From: Oscillospiraceae bacterium
GTDB taxonomy: Bacteria > Bacillota > Clostridia > Oscillospirales > Ruminococcaceae
DNA: 64,000 nucleotides
Reading direction: 5' to 3'
NCBI GenBank assembly: GCA_020024285.1
Contig: JAHHTZ010000002.1
Span: forward strand, 62,001-126,000
The position numbers and the translations under genes are program-made. The notes under the pieces are model-generated. The model was not told the origin of the DNA, did not search any database, and worked only from the letters and a program-made list of their open reading frames with translations. This document shows positions 26,329-35,003 of this stretch, in pieces. Every line of letters starts with the position of its first letter. The first letter of the stretch is position 1.

Positions 26329-26862
26329 TTATTTCCCCCAACCTTTCAATAGATAGCCGGCAGCGCCGGAGAGCAAAACAACAAAAATAGGAGAAATATC
26401 AAACAAAATCATAATTAGAAAGACCAAGATGCAAAGAACGGAGGTTGTTCGATCGATCACACTGCTTTTCCAGAACTTGATGACAGCATTTAAGATCAAT
26501 ACACCCACACAAACCCGAATCCCGGCGAATGCATCCTTAACAATTTGAAGATCGGCAAAGTTTTGGATGAAGGCAGCAATGACAGTAATGATGACAAGAG
26601 AAGGAAAGACCATCCCTGCCGTAGCAAAAATCGCCCCCAACAAGCCGGAGGTTTTATAGCCGATAAAGGTTGCAGTATTGACTGCAATGATCCCTGGGGT
26701 GCACTGACCGATGGCATAGTAGTCCATAATTTCCTTCTCTGTTGCCCAATGGCGTTTTTCCACCACTTCCTGCTGAAGCATGGGGAGCATGGCATAGCCT
26801 CCTCCGAATGTCAAACCGCCAATGCGTGCAAAGGTCAAAAACAGGTCTATCAGTATTTTCAA
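26329..26862 (-). CDS. chromate-type transporter, first half-protein
   Basis: A 177-residue CHR half protein with FARIGGLTFGGGYAMLPMLQQEVVEKRHW and AIGQCTPGIIAVNTATFIGYKTSG. The TTG at 26862 behind GGGAGG is preferred as start because it gives the usual family length and begins at the first membrane segment. An ATG at 26937 in the same frame would add 25 atypical residues. Confidence 0.85.
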   Translation of the reverse strand: MKILIDLFLTFARIGGLTFGGGYAMLPMLQQEVVEKRHWATEKEIMDYYAIGQCTPGIIAVNTATFIGYKTSGLLGAIFATAGMVFPSLVIITVIAAFIQNFADLQIVKDAFAGIRVCVGVLILNAVIKFWKSSVIDRTTSVLCILVFLIMILFDISPIFVVLLSGAAGYLLKGWGK

Positions 26863-27026
26863 GACGATCGATCCTCCCAATCCTGATTGATAAAAGGCAA
26901 GCAGCTGCAAACAGCATTTGAAAACCTTCTGTTCCAAACTATTTCATTATAGCGAATGTATCAGGGGGAATCAATATTGAACATCGATTTTGCATGACCC
27001 GATCCTGCCCTTTTCTCCGCAAAAAG

Positions 27027-27061
27027 AAAAGGGACTGCAGACGATTGCCGCAGTCCCTTTT
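27027..27061 (-). terminator. terminator after the FapA-type gene
   Basis: AAAAGGGACTGC (27027-27038) and GCAGTCCCTTTT (27050-27061). On the minus strand it ends in a T-rich run 30 bp after the stop codon. Confidence 0.75.
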
Positions 27062-27091
27062 TACAGAACAAATTTTGCAGACAGAACCCCT

Positions 27092-29011
27092 CTACCAGGA
27101 AATACGCACCTGATGCTCCTTACCATCCAGATAGATTCGGCAAGGGCTCCAAGACTCTGCGATGGTAGTACATACACCACCGATATATACATTGGTCAGG
27201 GGGTAGAGCGTTTGGGTGACGATTTGTCCGCGCTTGATTTCCTCTAATTTTTCCCACATTTCCTCCAGCTGACCCTTGAGCTTGCGCTGTTTCATCTGAA
27301 GGATTTTTAAGCTCAGGGAAAGCGATGCATCCACAGTTTCTTCCATATGGCTCAACTGGTGATTTACATCATCCAGTTCATTCTCCAGATTGGTTTTGGT
27401 TCGTGAAAAATGGGAGGTGGGCGCAATGGAAAGCGTCGTCACACGACCTGCCTTGTTTCCGATGATTTTCGACTCGATCCTCTGCATGGAAACGATATTG
27501 CCGCCAATGATGATGCCTCTGCCGCTTGTGACGGTCACACGTCCGTTGGAAGAGACCTCACAGTTGACACAGCTGTCCATATAGATATCCCCATCCGCCT
27601 GAACCGTGGAGTTTTCCATATACTTGCAATAGATATTTTGCCCTGCGGTCAGGGTGCCGATCATATTTCCGTTCATTCCGCGGTTTACAATGATTGTTCC
27701 GCCTGCGGTGATTTGAGAACCTTCCACAATACCGCCGATGGTAATATCACCGGTTGCACGAACCGTAAAACCGGACAAAACATTGCCGGCGATGATCAGA
27801 TCGCCTCGCACATCAAGGCTTCCTGTTGAAAGATCCACATCTCCGGGGATCTGGATACAGTTGGAAACATGGAAACTGTGTTCCCGAAAGGAGATTTGAC
27901 CATCGATTTTTGCAATCAGTGCTGTGCCGTCCTCATTGAGGATCACGTTCTGCCCCATAGGGAGAGACGGCTTTTTCCCATTGTATGCCTTTATTTCCTT
28001 ATTACGGACATCGATGCCCGGAGTTCCGGGAACCGGGGCAATGATGTCGCAAATAACCGTATCCTTATCAATATGTGTCAGGTAATTGAGGTTATCAAAA
28101 TCGACGATGCCCCGTTCGTTCTCCAAAAGGTGCGGGGTGCCGACATCATGAGGATAATGTTCTATGATTTTCCCATCAACACCGGGAACAGGCATAAGCC
28201 CCTGCGCCACAGGGATCAGGGTGAAACTGTTCTTTTCCGATACAAGGGCGTCAATATTTTCTTCCAATAAGCCATACACAATGCCCCTGCTGTTGATCGA
28301 AGCAAGGATGCTTTGTTTTGTGATGGAAGAACCGCTCCCGAAAGGAGGAAATACCATGCACCATGCCATGCTCCAGTCCGGTGCGCTGTACACCAGGAGC
28401 TGGGCATCCATAGGGGGTGCAATGTCAAGAGAAGACAAGTCAACGCCGGCAGCGGAAGGACTTTCCTCTGTCGATTCTTCCTGCGGCTCTTCCTGTGGCT
28501 TTTTCCCGCTCTCCTGCTGACCTTTGACCTGTGTGAGAGTATTGAGATAATTGTCAAGGAAGGACTTGTTTTCTTCCGTCAATTTATTGTATTGGTTTAG
28601 ATAGGACTCTGCCTGTGCATCGATTTGTGTGAAGATTTCTTCCAAAACCGACGTTTGCGGGAAAGGACCCCGGCAAAAATCCTCAACACGTACACGTTTA
28701 TGCTCCGAACCTGTGTTGGATCGATTCCATTTACCATATAACTGCATGAAATTTTCCGGCGGGGACATCTTTTCAAATGGAACCTTTTCGGGGGTCAGCG
28801 ATTCCTGATCCGGAAAACGCTCATCTTGTTTTTCCTGCGCCGCTTCCTCCTGCGCTGCCCCATCCTGTGCGACCGGTTCCTCACCGGACTTCGTTTTATT
28901 TTTTTTGAATTTGCGCCATAAAGATATCAGAAGGCTCTCCTGCTCTGTATCGTTTGTCAACTCTTCTTCCAGACTTACATCAGGATTAAACTCATTCTCT
29001 TTCTCTTTCAT
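27092..29011 (-). CDS. FapA (DUF342) family protein
   Basis: A 639-residue protein. Residues 1-195 are charged, low-complexity Glu/Gln/Lys-rich sequence. From about 200 it has the FapA N-terminal domain with APVPGTPGIDVRNKEI. A right-handed beta-helix follows: DVDLSTGSLDVRGDLIIAGNVLSGFTVRATGDITIGGIVEG and repeats to about residue 530. A coiled coil (about 545-600) and a short end domain close it. The family is linked to polar organisation and cell-surface or motility functions in other bacteria. It is the last gene after cheY and cheX-like genes. Confidence 0.85.
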   Translation of the reverse strand: MKEKENEFNPDVSLEEELTNDTEQESLLISLWRKFKKNKTKSGEEPVAQDGAAQEEAAQEKQDERFPDQESLTPEKVPFEKMSPPENFMQLYGKWNRSNTGSEHKRVRVEDFCRGPFPQTSVLEEIFTQIDAQAESYLNQYNKLTEENKSFLDNYLNTLTQVKGQQESGKKPQEEPQEESTEESPSAAGVDLSSLDIAPPMDAQLLVYSAPDWSMAWCMVFPPFGSGSSITKQSILASINSRGIVYGLLEENIDALVSEKNSFTLIPVAQGLMPVPGVDGKIIEHYPHDVGTPHLLENERGIVDFDNLNYLTHIDKDTVICDIIAPVPGTPGIDVRNKEIKAYNGKKPSLPMGQNVILNEDGTALIAKIDGQISFREHSFHVSNCIQIPGDVDLSTGSLDVRGDLIIAGNVLSGFTVRATGDITIGGIVEGSQITAGGTIIVNRGMNGNMIGTLTAGQNIYCKYMENSTVQADGDIYMDSCVNCEVSSNGRVTVTSGRGIIIGGNIVSMQRIESKIIGNKAGRVTTLSIAPTSHFSRTKTNLENELDDVNHQLSHMEETVDASLSLSLKILQMKQRKLKGQLEEMWEKLEEIKRGQIVTQTLYPLTNVYIGGVCTTIAESWSPCRIYLDGKEHQVRISW

Positions 29012-29082
29012 ATTGCTTCCTCTCCCTTACACTCTGCTGCGAATTTTATCGGTAGAAGTATGAAGAAAGACCGTAAGCAAAG

Positions 29083-29457
29083 CTACGGTCTTGCCTGAAA
29101 AGCATCATTGAAGGCTTTTTCCATTTCGGTCAATTCAAAAGGCTTTGCCATAAAACCAACAGCGCCTGCTGTTCGGGCTTCTTCCATCGTGTCATCAAAG
29201 ACCAAAGAGGTAACAACGATAACACGAGCATCCGGGTGTTTTTCCATCAGAAGTTTTGTAGCTTCAATACCGTCAATTCCAGGCATAACAATGTCGACAG
29301 TCACAAGGTCGGGCTCAAACTTTTCATAGTATTCAAGCAAATGTTCACCGTCTGGGCAGTAATAAGAAATTTCATACTCCTCGCTTGCATTGAGTTTGTA
29401 TTTCATCTCCTGATAGATAAAAGGTGAATCATCTACAACAAGAATTTTCTTTTTCAT
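29083..29457 (-). CDS. CheY-like single-domain response regulator
   Basis: A 124-residue receiver domain with no output domain. Acidic pocket VVDDSPF (Asp9, Asp10), phosphoacceptor Asp55 in TVDIVMPGIDG, Thr83 switch and Lys105 (MAKPF) are all present. It lies 11 bp after the CheX-like gene, whose family dephosphorylates CheY. No histidine kinase is in the window. Confidence 0.9.
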   Translation of the reverse strand: MKKKILVVDDSPFIYQEMKYKLNASEEYEISYYCPDGEHLLEYYEKFEPDLVTVDIVMPGIDGIEATKLLMEKHPDARVIVVTSLVFDDTMEEARTAGAVGFMAKPFELTEMEKAFNDAFQARP

Positions 29458-29468
29458 ATTTAACTCCT

Positions 29469-29939
29469 CTATTTCTCTGGACTGCAGGCTGGAACGAGCT
29501 TCCCCTCGATGCTTAGGTTCCCGATACAGTCGTTGCTGTATTGATAGTGCAGAATCAGGGATTCGCCAGGCTCACCGCTGGGATGTAATTCTACATTGGA
29601 AAAGACCGGGGGACGAAACCGCGCAGACTGTTTATACAGCTGGTTGATCGTAGAGATGATTTTTCCAGCGAGAATATTAAAAAATTCTGTGGTATAAAGA
29701 GGAATTTCCTCTTCTGTTACAGAATCGTGTTTCATCGTACATGCAATATGCTTCAAAGAATCTTTATCCGCGTGCAGATAAAGATCCAGCTGGTAGCTCC
29801 CTTTTGCACATAAGTACAGCGTTTGAGTGTTGGGTACTTTCATCGGTTGGGATGCAGTCAGAATGATACCTGTAATTTTCCTTGTTATCTCCAGCACATT
29901 GGCATCGATGATTTGACAGATGCGGTCTTTGTTATTCAT
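29469..29939 (-). CDS. CheX-like chemotaxis phosphatase
   Basis: A 156-residue protein. TTEFFNILAGKIISTINQL carries the E-x-x-N motif used by CheC/CheX to attack phospho-CheY, and the alpha/beta layout fits CheX. Overall similarity is weak, so catalytic competence is uncertain. GAGGGGG precedes the ATG. The downstream cheY-like gene is the obvious substrate. Confidence 0.7.
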   Translation of the reverse strand: MNNKDRICQIIDANVLEITRKITGIILTASQPMKVPNTQTLYLCAKGSYQLDLYLHADKDSLKHIACTMKHDSVTEEEIPLYTTEFFNILAGKIISTINQLYKQSARFRPPVFSNVELHPSGEPGESLILHYQYSNDCIGNLSIEGKLVPACSPEK

Positions 29940-30098
29940 TGAGCAATCCCCCTCTCATAATTTTTGAAACAAGTCAGATTTCCCGGACCCCCAAAGATCT
30001 GTTATGCAAAAGGACCCGGGAAAATGGCAGTACATTCATTCTGTTCTGAGAAGGATGGGGAAAGCTGACATAACAGCCGCCACACATCAACCTCAAGA

Positions 30099-30281
30099 CT
30101 ATGCCAGAATATTTAACTGGTGACCTGGCTCCGGAACAGCCTGCTGCAGATCTTCGATCAAGGCAGCGGCCTGGGTTTTCTGACTGTCCATCACTTTGCG
30201 CATCATAGCAACATCGACAGATTGCATCAGCCGACTTTGGCTCATTGTAATACTTGCAGCTCCAATTGCAGAAATATCCAT
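30099..30281 (-). CDS. YjfB-family putative motility protein
   Basis: A 61-residue protein: MDISAIGAASITMSQSRLMQSVDVAMMRKVMDSQKTQAAALIEDLQQ. This is the YjfB family (PF14070-type), whose members occur with flagellar genes. The ATG at 30281 sits 8 bp after AGGAGG; an ATG two codons earlier is too close to it. The 280-bp upstream region holds a hairpin (around 30409-30441) and no other gene. Confidence 0.75.
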   Translation of the reverse strand: MDISAIGAASITMSQSRLMQSVDVAMMRKVMDSQKTQAAALIEDLQQAVPEPGHQLNILA

Positions 30282-30561
30282 ACTCATTTCCTCCTAAATC
30301 ATATCTGTTATCTATGTCATCATAAATAACGTCGGCATCATTTTCCACCGGATGAGAGAACAGCGCACAGAAACGCCTATCGAGCACCGGTGCGGCATCA
30401 CATGAATCGCGCAGGCTCTGCAAATGATGCACAGAGCCTTGCAGCAAACAAGGACAACCCTACATTGTTTCTTTTCGACATTTAAAGAAAAAAGGAAAGT
30501 TTTTTTCAAATAACAGCAATATTTTGGAAAAATACCCAATCAACAAGCTGTCTGAATCCAT

Positions 30562-30963
30562 TTATAGTTCAAAACGACAGGGGAGCATTTCGTCCAGTGT
30601 AAAAGAGAGCGGCTGCTGGGGGGTTCCGCAATAAATCAAAAAGTCCCCCTTACAAAATTCGGACATCACCTGACGGCATACGCCGCAGGGGTAGATGGGG
30701 GCAAGGGATTCTTCGGGGACATCCTGCCCTCCGCCAACAATCGCAATCGCAGCAAAATCGGACGCACCCTCAGAAATCGCCTTAAAGATCGCGGTGCGCT
30801 CTGCACATACGGTAGGTCCATATGCAGAATTTTCGATGTTGCAGCCCAAATACACCGAACCGTCTTGGCAGAGCAAGGCTGCCCCAACCCAAAAGTGAGA
30901 GTAAGGTGCATAGGCTCTGCGCCGGGCGATGATTGCCTGCGAAATCAGCTCGGAAGGGCTCAT
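30562..30963 (-). CDS. cdd: cytidine deaminase
   Basis: A 133-residue zinc enzyme that converts cytidine and deoxycytidine to uridines. The active site is CAERTAIFKAI (catalytic Glu, zinc Cys) and PCGVCRQVMSEF (two zinc Cys). Substrate motif CNIENSAYGP is present. It overlaps the deoB stop by 3 bp (ATGA), so deoB-cdd is a nucleoside-salvage operon. Confidence 0.95.
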   Translation of the reverse strand: MSPSELISQAIIARRRAYAPYSHFWVGAALLCQDGSVYLGCNIENSAYGPTVCAERTAIFKAISEGASDFAAIAIVGGGQDVPEESLAPIYPCGVCRQVMSEFCKGDFLIYCGTPQQPLSFTLDEMLPCRFEL

Positions 30964-32147
30964 TTCTGCACCTCCTCCCTGAGAATATTAGGAGCATACG
31001 AATGGAAGGATTCGGTAAACTCAGAGAAGCCGAACAACTGAGAAATCGTGGCGGAGATATTACCAAACGAATTTCCTGTTCCCAAATCTACGTTGGAACG
31101 GATCGGATCACCACAAATAAGCAGCGGGATATACTCACGGGAGTGATCGGTGCTTGGGGTCACAGGGTCGCAGCCGTGGTCTGCTGTGATCATCAGCACA
31201 TCATCCGGGCGCAGCTGCGGCAGAAGCTGCCCTAGCTGCGCGTCAAAGCGGTTGAGCGCCTGTGCATAGCCGACCGGGTCGTTTCGATGTCCGTATTTCA
31301 TATCAAAGTCAACAAGGTTTACAAAGCAAAGACCGCGGAAGTCCTCTTTGACAAGCTTAAACACAGCGTCCATCCCTTCATCGTTGGAATGGGTCAAAAC
31401 AAAACGGCCGATTCCTTTTCCTGCGAAAATATCAAAGATTTTTCCGACGGAAATGGTGTCCAGTCCATGAGCGCTCAGAACATCAAGGATGGTATCCTTT
31501 GGGGGAAGAAGCGAAAAATCTCTTCGGTTTGCTGTGCGTACAAAATTCGGAGAATCCCCGGCAAACGGTCTTGCGATGACGCGGCCCACACTGTGCGCAC
31601 CGGTGAGGATGGCTCTGGCATCCCGGCAGTACTGATACAGAAGTTCGGGCGGAACGATGGACTCGTGGGCGGCGATCTGGAAAACGCTGTCCGCCGAGGT
31701 ATACACGATCAAATCGCCTGTTTTGAGATGTTCGTCCCCATAGTCGAGGATAACCTGTGTGCCGGAATAAGGGCGGTTGCAAAGAACCCCGCGCCCTGTT
31801 TTTTCTGTAAATTGGGACAGGATCTCGTCGGGAAAGCCGTTTGGATAGGTAGGCATCGGCTGTTCTGATACAATACCGCCGATCTCCCAGTGACCGGTGG
31901 TGGTGTCCTTTCCGGCAGAGCGCTCGGCAAGGCGTCCGAAGGCTCCCTGCGGACAGCTCTCCTTCTCGTCAAGATCAAGACCATTCAAATTGAGGAGCCC
32001 CAGTTTTTTCATATTGGGAACATCCAGTATCCCTGTAGACATACACGCTTTGAGTGTATTGCTCCCTTCGTCCCCATATTTGTGGGCATCTGGAAGTTCG
32101 CCCACGCCAAAGCTGTCCAATACGATCAAAAATACGCGGTTTATCAT
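30960..32147 (-). CDS. deoB: phosphopentomutase
   Basis: A 395-residue alkaline-phosphatase-superfamily mutase that converts (deoxy)ribose 1- and 5-phosphates. RVFLIVLDSFGVGELPDA gives the metal Asp11. The nucleophile Thr lies in AGKDTTTGHWEI (about 82-84). The end motifs TADHGCDP and STDHSREYIPLL bind Mn. ATG 32147 follows AGGAGG. An extended -10 (TGATATAAT) on the minus strand at 32285-32277 may be its promoter. Confidence 0.95.
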   Translation of the reverse strand: MINRVFLIVLDSFGVGELPDAHKYGDEGSNTLKACMSTGILDVPNMKKLGLLNLNGLDLDEKESCPQGAFGRLAERSAGKDTTTGHWEIGGIVSEQPMPTYPNGFPDEILSQFTEKTGRGVLCNRPYSGTQVILDYGDEHLKTGDLIVYTSADSVFQIAAHESIVPPELLYQYCRDARAILTGAHSVGRVIARPFAGDSPNFVRTANRRDFSLLPPKDTILDVLSAHGLDTISVGKIFDIFAGKGIGRFVLTHSNDEGMDAVFKLVKEDFRGLCFVNLVDFDMKYGHRNDPVGYAQALNRFDAQLGQLLPQLRPDDVLMITADHGCDPVTPSTDHSREYIPLLICGDPIRSNVDLGTGNSFGNISATISQLFGFSEFTESFHSYAPNILREEVQK

Positions 32148-32865
32148 GAAAGTTCCTCCTTTGCTAACATGCAAAATCATTGCAACATAGGATGGACCGA
32201 TATACAGGACCCTGCATTCGATGATTTTGAAAAAAGCAGGGAAAAGAAGATATCATCAAGTCACCTCTGTAAGGATATTATATCACAATATGACAACAAA
32301 AGATGGAGAAAAAATTGCAAATCTTTTTTAAATACATTTTCAAACCGGAGATTTTATGGGTTGATAGTGGTAAATTTACACAAAAACGCATGAGAAATCG
32401 ACCCAATTTCTTTTCATATAATCAGGAAAAAATAGATGAGATTATCTACGTTTTATACAAAAAAATCAGGCGGAAACTTTGCCGATAAAAAACAGAGCCC
32501 AATCGAACATCAGAAAAATGAACGGAACAAGCACAAAAACAGCACAAAATTTGGATAACAACGGTATTTCTTCAATCTTTTAGAAGGAGAGAGAACGAAA
32601 TCGAAAATGGAACATGCCATAATTGACAAAAAGTGCAGGAATCTGACAGCGGTATGACCTGTGTTCAAAAACAACTCCTTCTTCAAATTTAGGTAAAATA
32701 TACAAAAGTGTCCCGGAAAAATCTTTTGACAATTTGGCAATAAAATATTAACATAAACAGCATTAGAAAGTTTTCCTGCATATACTGCGCCTTTTTCAGA
32801 CAAGATGCTGTGTTGGCAGGAAATAAAATGATAATTTTATCACAAGGAAGGAATGTGAAACAACC
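32148..32865. other. long intergenic region before hppA
   Basis: This 718-bp AT-rich gap contains the deoB promoter at the left and the hppA promoter at the right (TTGACA 32726). In the middle, GCCGATAA (32480-32487) with AAAA 15 bp upstream resembles a sigma-28 promoter. I see no convincing gene; two short frames after 32510 lack well-placed ribosome sites. Confidence 0.45.
32726..32754 (+). promoter_or_regulatory. hppA promoter
   Basis: TTGACA (32726-32731), 17-bp spacer, TAACAT (32749-32754), leaving a leader of about 105 nt. Confidence 0.6.
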
Positions 32866-34947
32866 ATGGATCTTACCATCTTGGCTCCGATTGGAGCGGT
32901 TGCGGCTCTTATCTATGCACTCTACCTTTCTAAAAAGGTTATGTCTGCTGATGAGGGTACCGATTTGATGAAAAAACTTTCCCGCTCCATCCGTGCGGGT
33001 GCTGATGCTTATCTGAAACGTCAGTACAAGAGTGTTGCAATCGTATTTGTAGTGCTCATCATTGTATTCTCTGTTCTGGCTGCAGTAGGTCAGGTGAGCA
33101 AATTTGTTCCGATTGCGTTTCTTACCGGCGGTATTTTCTCCGCACTTTCCGGCTACTTCGGAATGAAGATCGCAACTGCTGCAAACGCAAGAACAGCACA
33201 TGCTGCTCAGCACAGCCTGAACAGCGGTCTGAAAGTTGCTTTCTCTGCTGGTGCAGTAATGGGCTTTACCGTTGTCGGACTTGGCCTGTTGGATACTTCT
33301 ATCTGGTTCTACGCTCTGAAATTGGTTTATGCCGGTCTTGAAGAAGCAGCTCAGGCTCAGAGAATCGCTTCTGATATGATCACCTTTGGTATGGGTGCTT
33401 CCACCATGGCTCTGTTTGCCCGTGTTGGCGGCGGTATCTTTACAAAAGCTGCTGACGTTGGTGCTGACCTCGTTGGTAAAGTTGAAGTTGGTATCCCGGA
33501 AGACGACCCGCGCAACCCTGCTGTTATCGCTGATAACGTAGGTGACAACGTAGGTGACGTTGCCGGTATGGGTGCTGACCTGTACGAATCCTACGGCGGC
33601 GCTCGTCTGTCTGCAATGGCTCTGGCTGTATCTGCAGGACTTGGCTTCAAAGGCATGATGATCCCGATGGCTCTGTCTGCTCTTGGTATCTTCGCATCCA
33701 TCATCGGTTCCTTCTTTGTTAAAACCGATGAAAACGCAGATCAGAAAAAACTGCTTGGTTCTTTGAGAAAAGGTACCTACATCAGCTCTGCCCTCGTTGT
33801 TGTTGCTGCATTTGCACTCATTAAATTCAGCAACCTCCCACTCACCCTCTTTATCGCAATCATTGCCGGTCTTCTGGCTGGTATCCTCATCGGTTACTTC
33901 ACCGAATACTACACCTCTGACTCCTACAAACCAACCTGCGAGCTGGCTGCTACTTCCGAAACCGGCTCTGCTACCCTGATCATCGGCGGTCTTGCTCTTG
34001 GTATGAAATCCACTGCGATCCCGGTTGTTATCGTTGGTATTGCTGTAATGGTCAGCTTCTTCATCTGCGGCGGTGCTGCTGATGTGAACATGGGTCTTTA
34101 TGGTGTATCCCTGGCAGCTGTTGGTATGCTGTCCACTTTGGGTATTACCCTTGCTACCGACGCTTACGGTCCTGTTGCCGATAACGCAGGCGGTATCGCT
34201 GAGATGGCTGGTCTGGGCGAAGAAGTTCGTAAGAGAACAGACGCTCTGGACTCCCTCGGCAACACAACTGCTGCTACCGGTAAAGGTTTTGCAATCGGTT
34301 CCGCTGCTCTGACTGCATTGGCACTTGTTGCATCCTACATCGATCAGGTAAAACTGATGGCTCCAAATGCTACTTATGATATTTCCATCATGAACCCACC
34401 TGTACTGATCGGTTTGATGATCGGTGCAATGCTCCCATTCATCTTTGCTGCTCTCACCATGGAATCTGTAGGCCGTGCAGCTCAGTCTATCGTTGTGGAA
34501 GTTCGCCGTCAGTTCAAAACCATCGCTGGCATCATGGAAGGTACTGCTGAACCAGATTACGCAAGCTGCGTAGACCTGTGCACCAAATCTGCTCTGCACG
34601 AAATGGTGGCTCCTGCCGTTCTTTCCATCGTTGTTCCGATCATTGTTGGTCTGATCCTTGGCGTTCCAGGTGTAACCGGTATGCTGGCTGGCGCTACTGC
34701 AAGCGGTTTTGTTCTTGCTGTTATGATGTCCAACTCCGGTGGTGCATGGGATAACGCGAAGAAACACATCGAAGCAGGCAACCTCGGCGGCAAAGGCTCT
34801 GCAAACCACAAAGCTGCTGTTGTTGGTGATACCGTAGGTGACCCATTCAAGGATACCTCCGGTCCTGCAATCAACATCTTGATCAAGCTGCTGTCTATGG
34901 TTTCTATCGTATTCGCATCTGTTGTGATCAACTTCCACCTTTTCTAA
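32866..34947 (+). CDS. hppA: K+-dependent membrane-bound pyrophosphatase
   Basis: A 693-residue ion pump with about 16 membrane helices that couples PPi hydrolysis to H+ or Na+ export. The PPi site is plain: DVGADLVGKVEVGIPEDDPRNPAVIADNVGDNVGD. GNTTAATGKG has Ala where K+-independent enzymes have Lys, which indicates the K+-dependent class. The start follows AAGGAAGG by 14 nt, an unusually long gap. Codon use (GCT, GGT, AAA, GTT) is far more biased than in neighbours and matches grdE/grdB, a sign of high expression. Confidence 0.96.
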   Translation: MDLTILAPIGAVAALIYALYLSKKVMSADEGTDLMKKLSRSIRAGADAYLKRQYKSVAIVFVVLIIVFSVLAAVGQVSKFVPIAFLTGGIFSALSGYFGMKIATAANARTAHAAQHSLNSGLKVAFSAGAVMGFTVVGLGLLDTSIWFYALKLVYAGLEEAAQAQRIASDMITFGMGASTMALFARVGGGIFTKAADVGADLVGKVEVGIPEDDPRNPAVIADNVGDNVGDVAGMGADLYESYGGARLSAMALAVSAGLGFKGMMIPMALSALGIFASIIGSFFVKTDENADQKKLLGSLRKGTYISSALVVVAAFALIKFSNLPLTLFIAIIAGLLAGILIGYFTEYYTSDSYKPTCELAATSETGSATLIIGGLALGMKSTAIPVVIVGIAVMVSFFICGGAADVNMGLYGVSLAAVGMLSTLGITLATDAYGPVADNAGGIAEMAGLGEEVRKRTDALDSLGNTTAATGKGFAIGSAALTALALVASYIDQVKLMAPNATYDISIMNPPVLIGLMIGAMLPFIFAALTMESVGRAAQSIVVEVRRQFKTIAGIMEGTAEPDYASCVDLCTKSALHEMVAPAVLSIVVPIIVGLILGVPGVTGMLAGATASGFVLAVMMSNSGGAWDNAKKHIEAGNLGGKGSANHKAAVVGDTVGDPFKDTSGPAINILIKLLSMVSIVFASVVINFHLF

Positions 34948-34959
34948 TCCAATGGTGTA

Positions 34960-34992
34960 AAAAAGCTCCTTGTTTATAACAAGGAGCTTTTT
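34960..34992. terminator. bidirectional terminator after hppA
   Basis: AAAAAGCTCCTTGTT pairs with AACAAGGAGCTTTTT over a TAT turn, between convergent genes. Confidence 0.85.
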
Positions 34993-35003
34993 CTTATGCT
35001 GTT

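Noticed and set aside
32689..34938. A very long open frame (over 740 codons) on the minus strand opposite hppA
   Set aside because: It mirrors the strongly biased codons of hppA, has a Ser/Cys/His-rich unnatural composition and no ribosome site. The hppA reading has clear PPase motifs.
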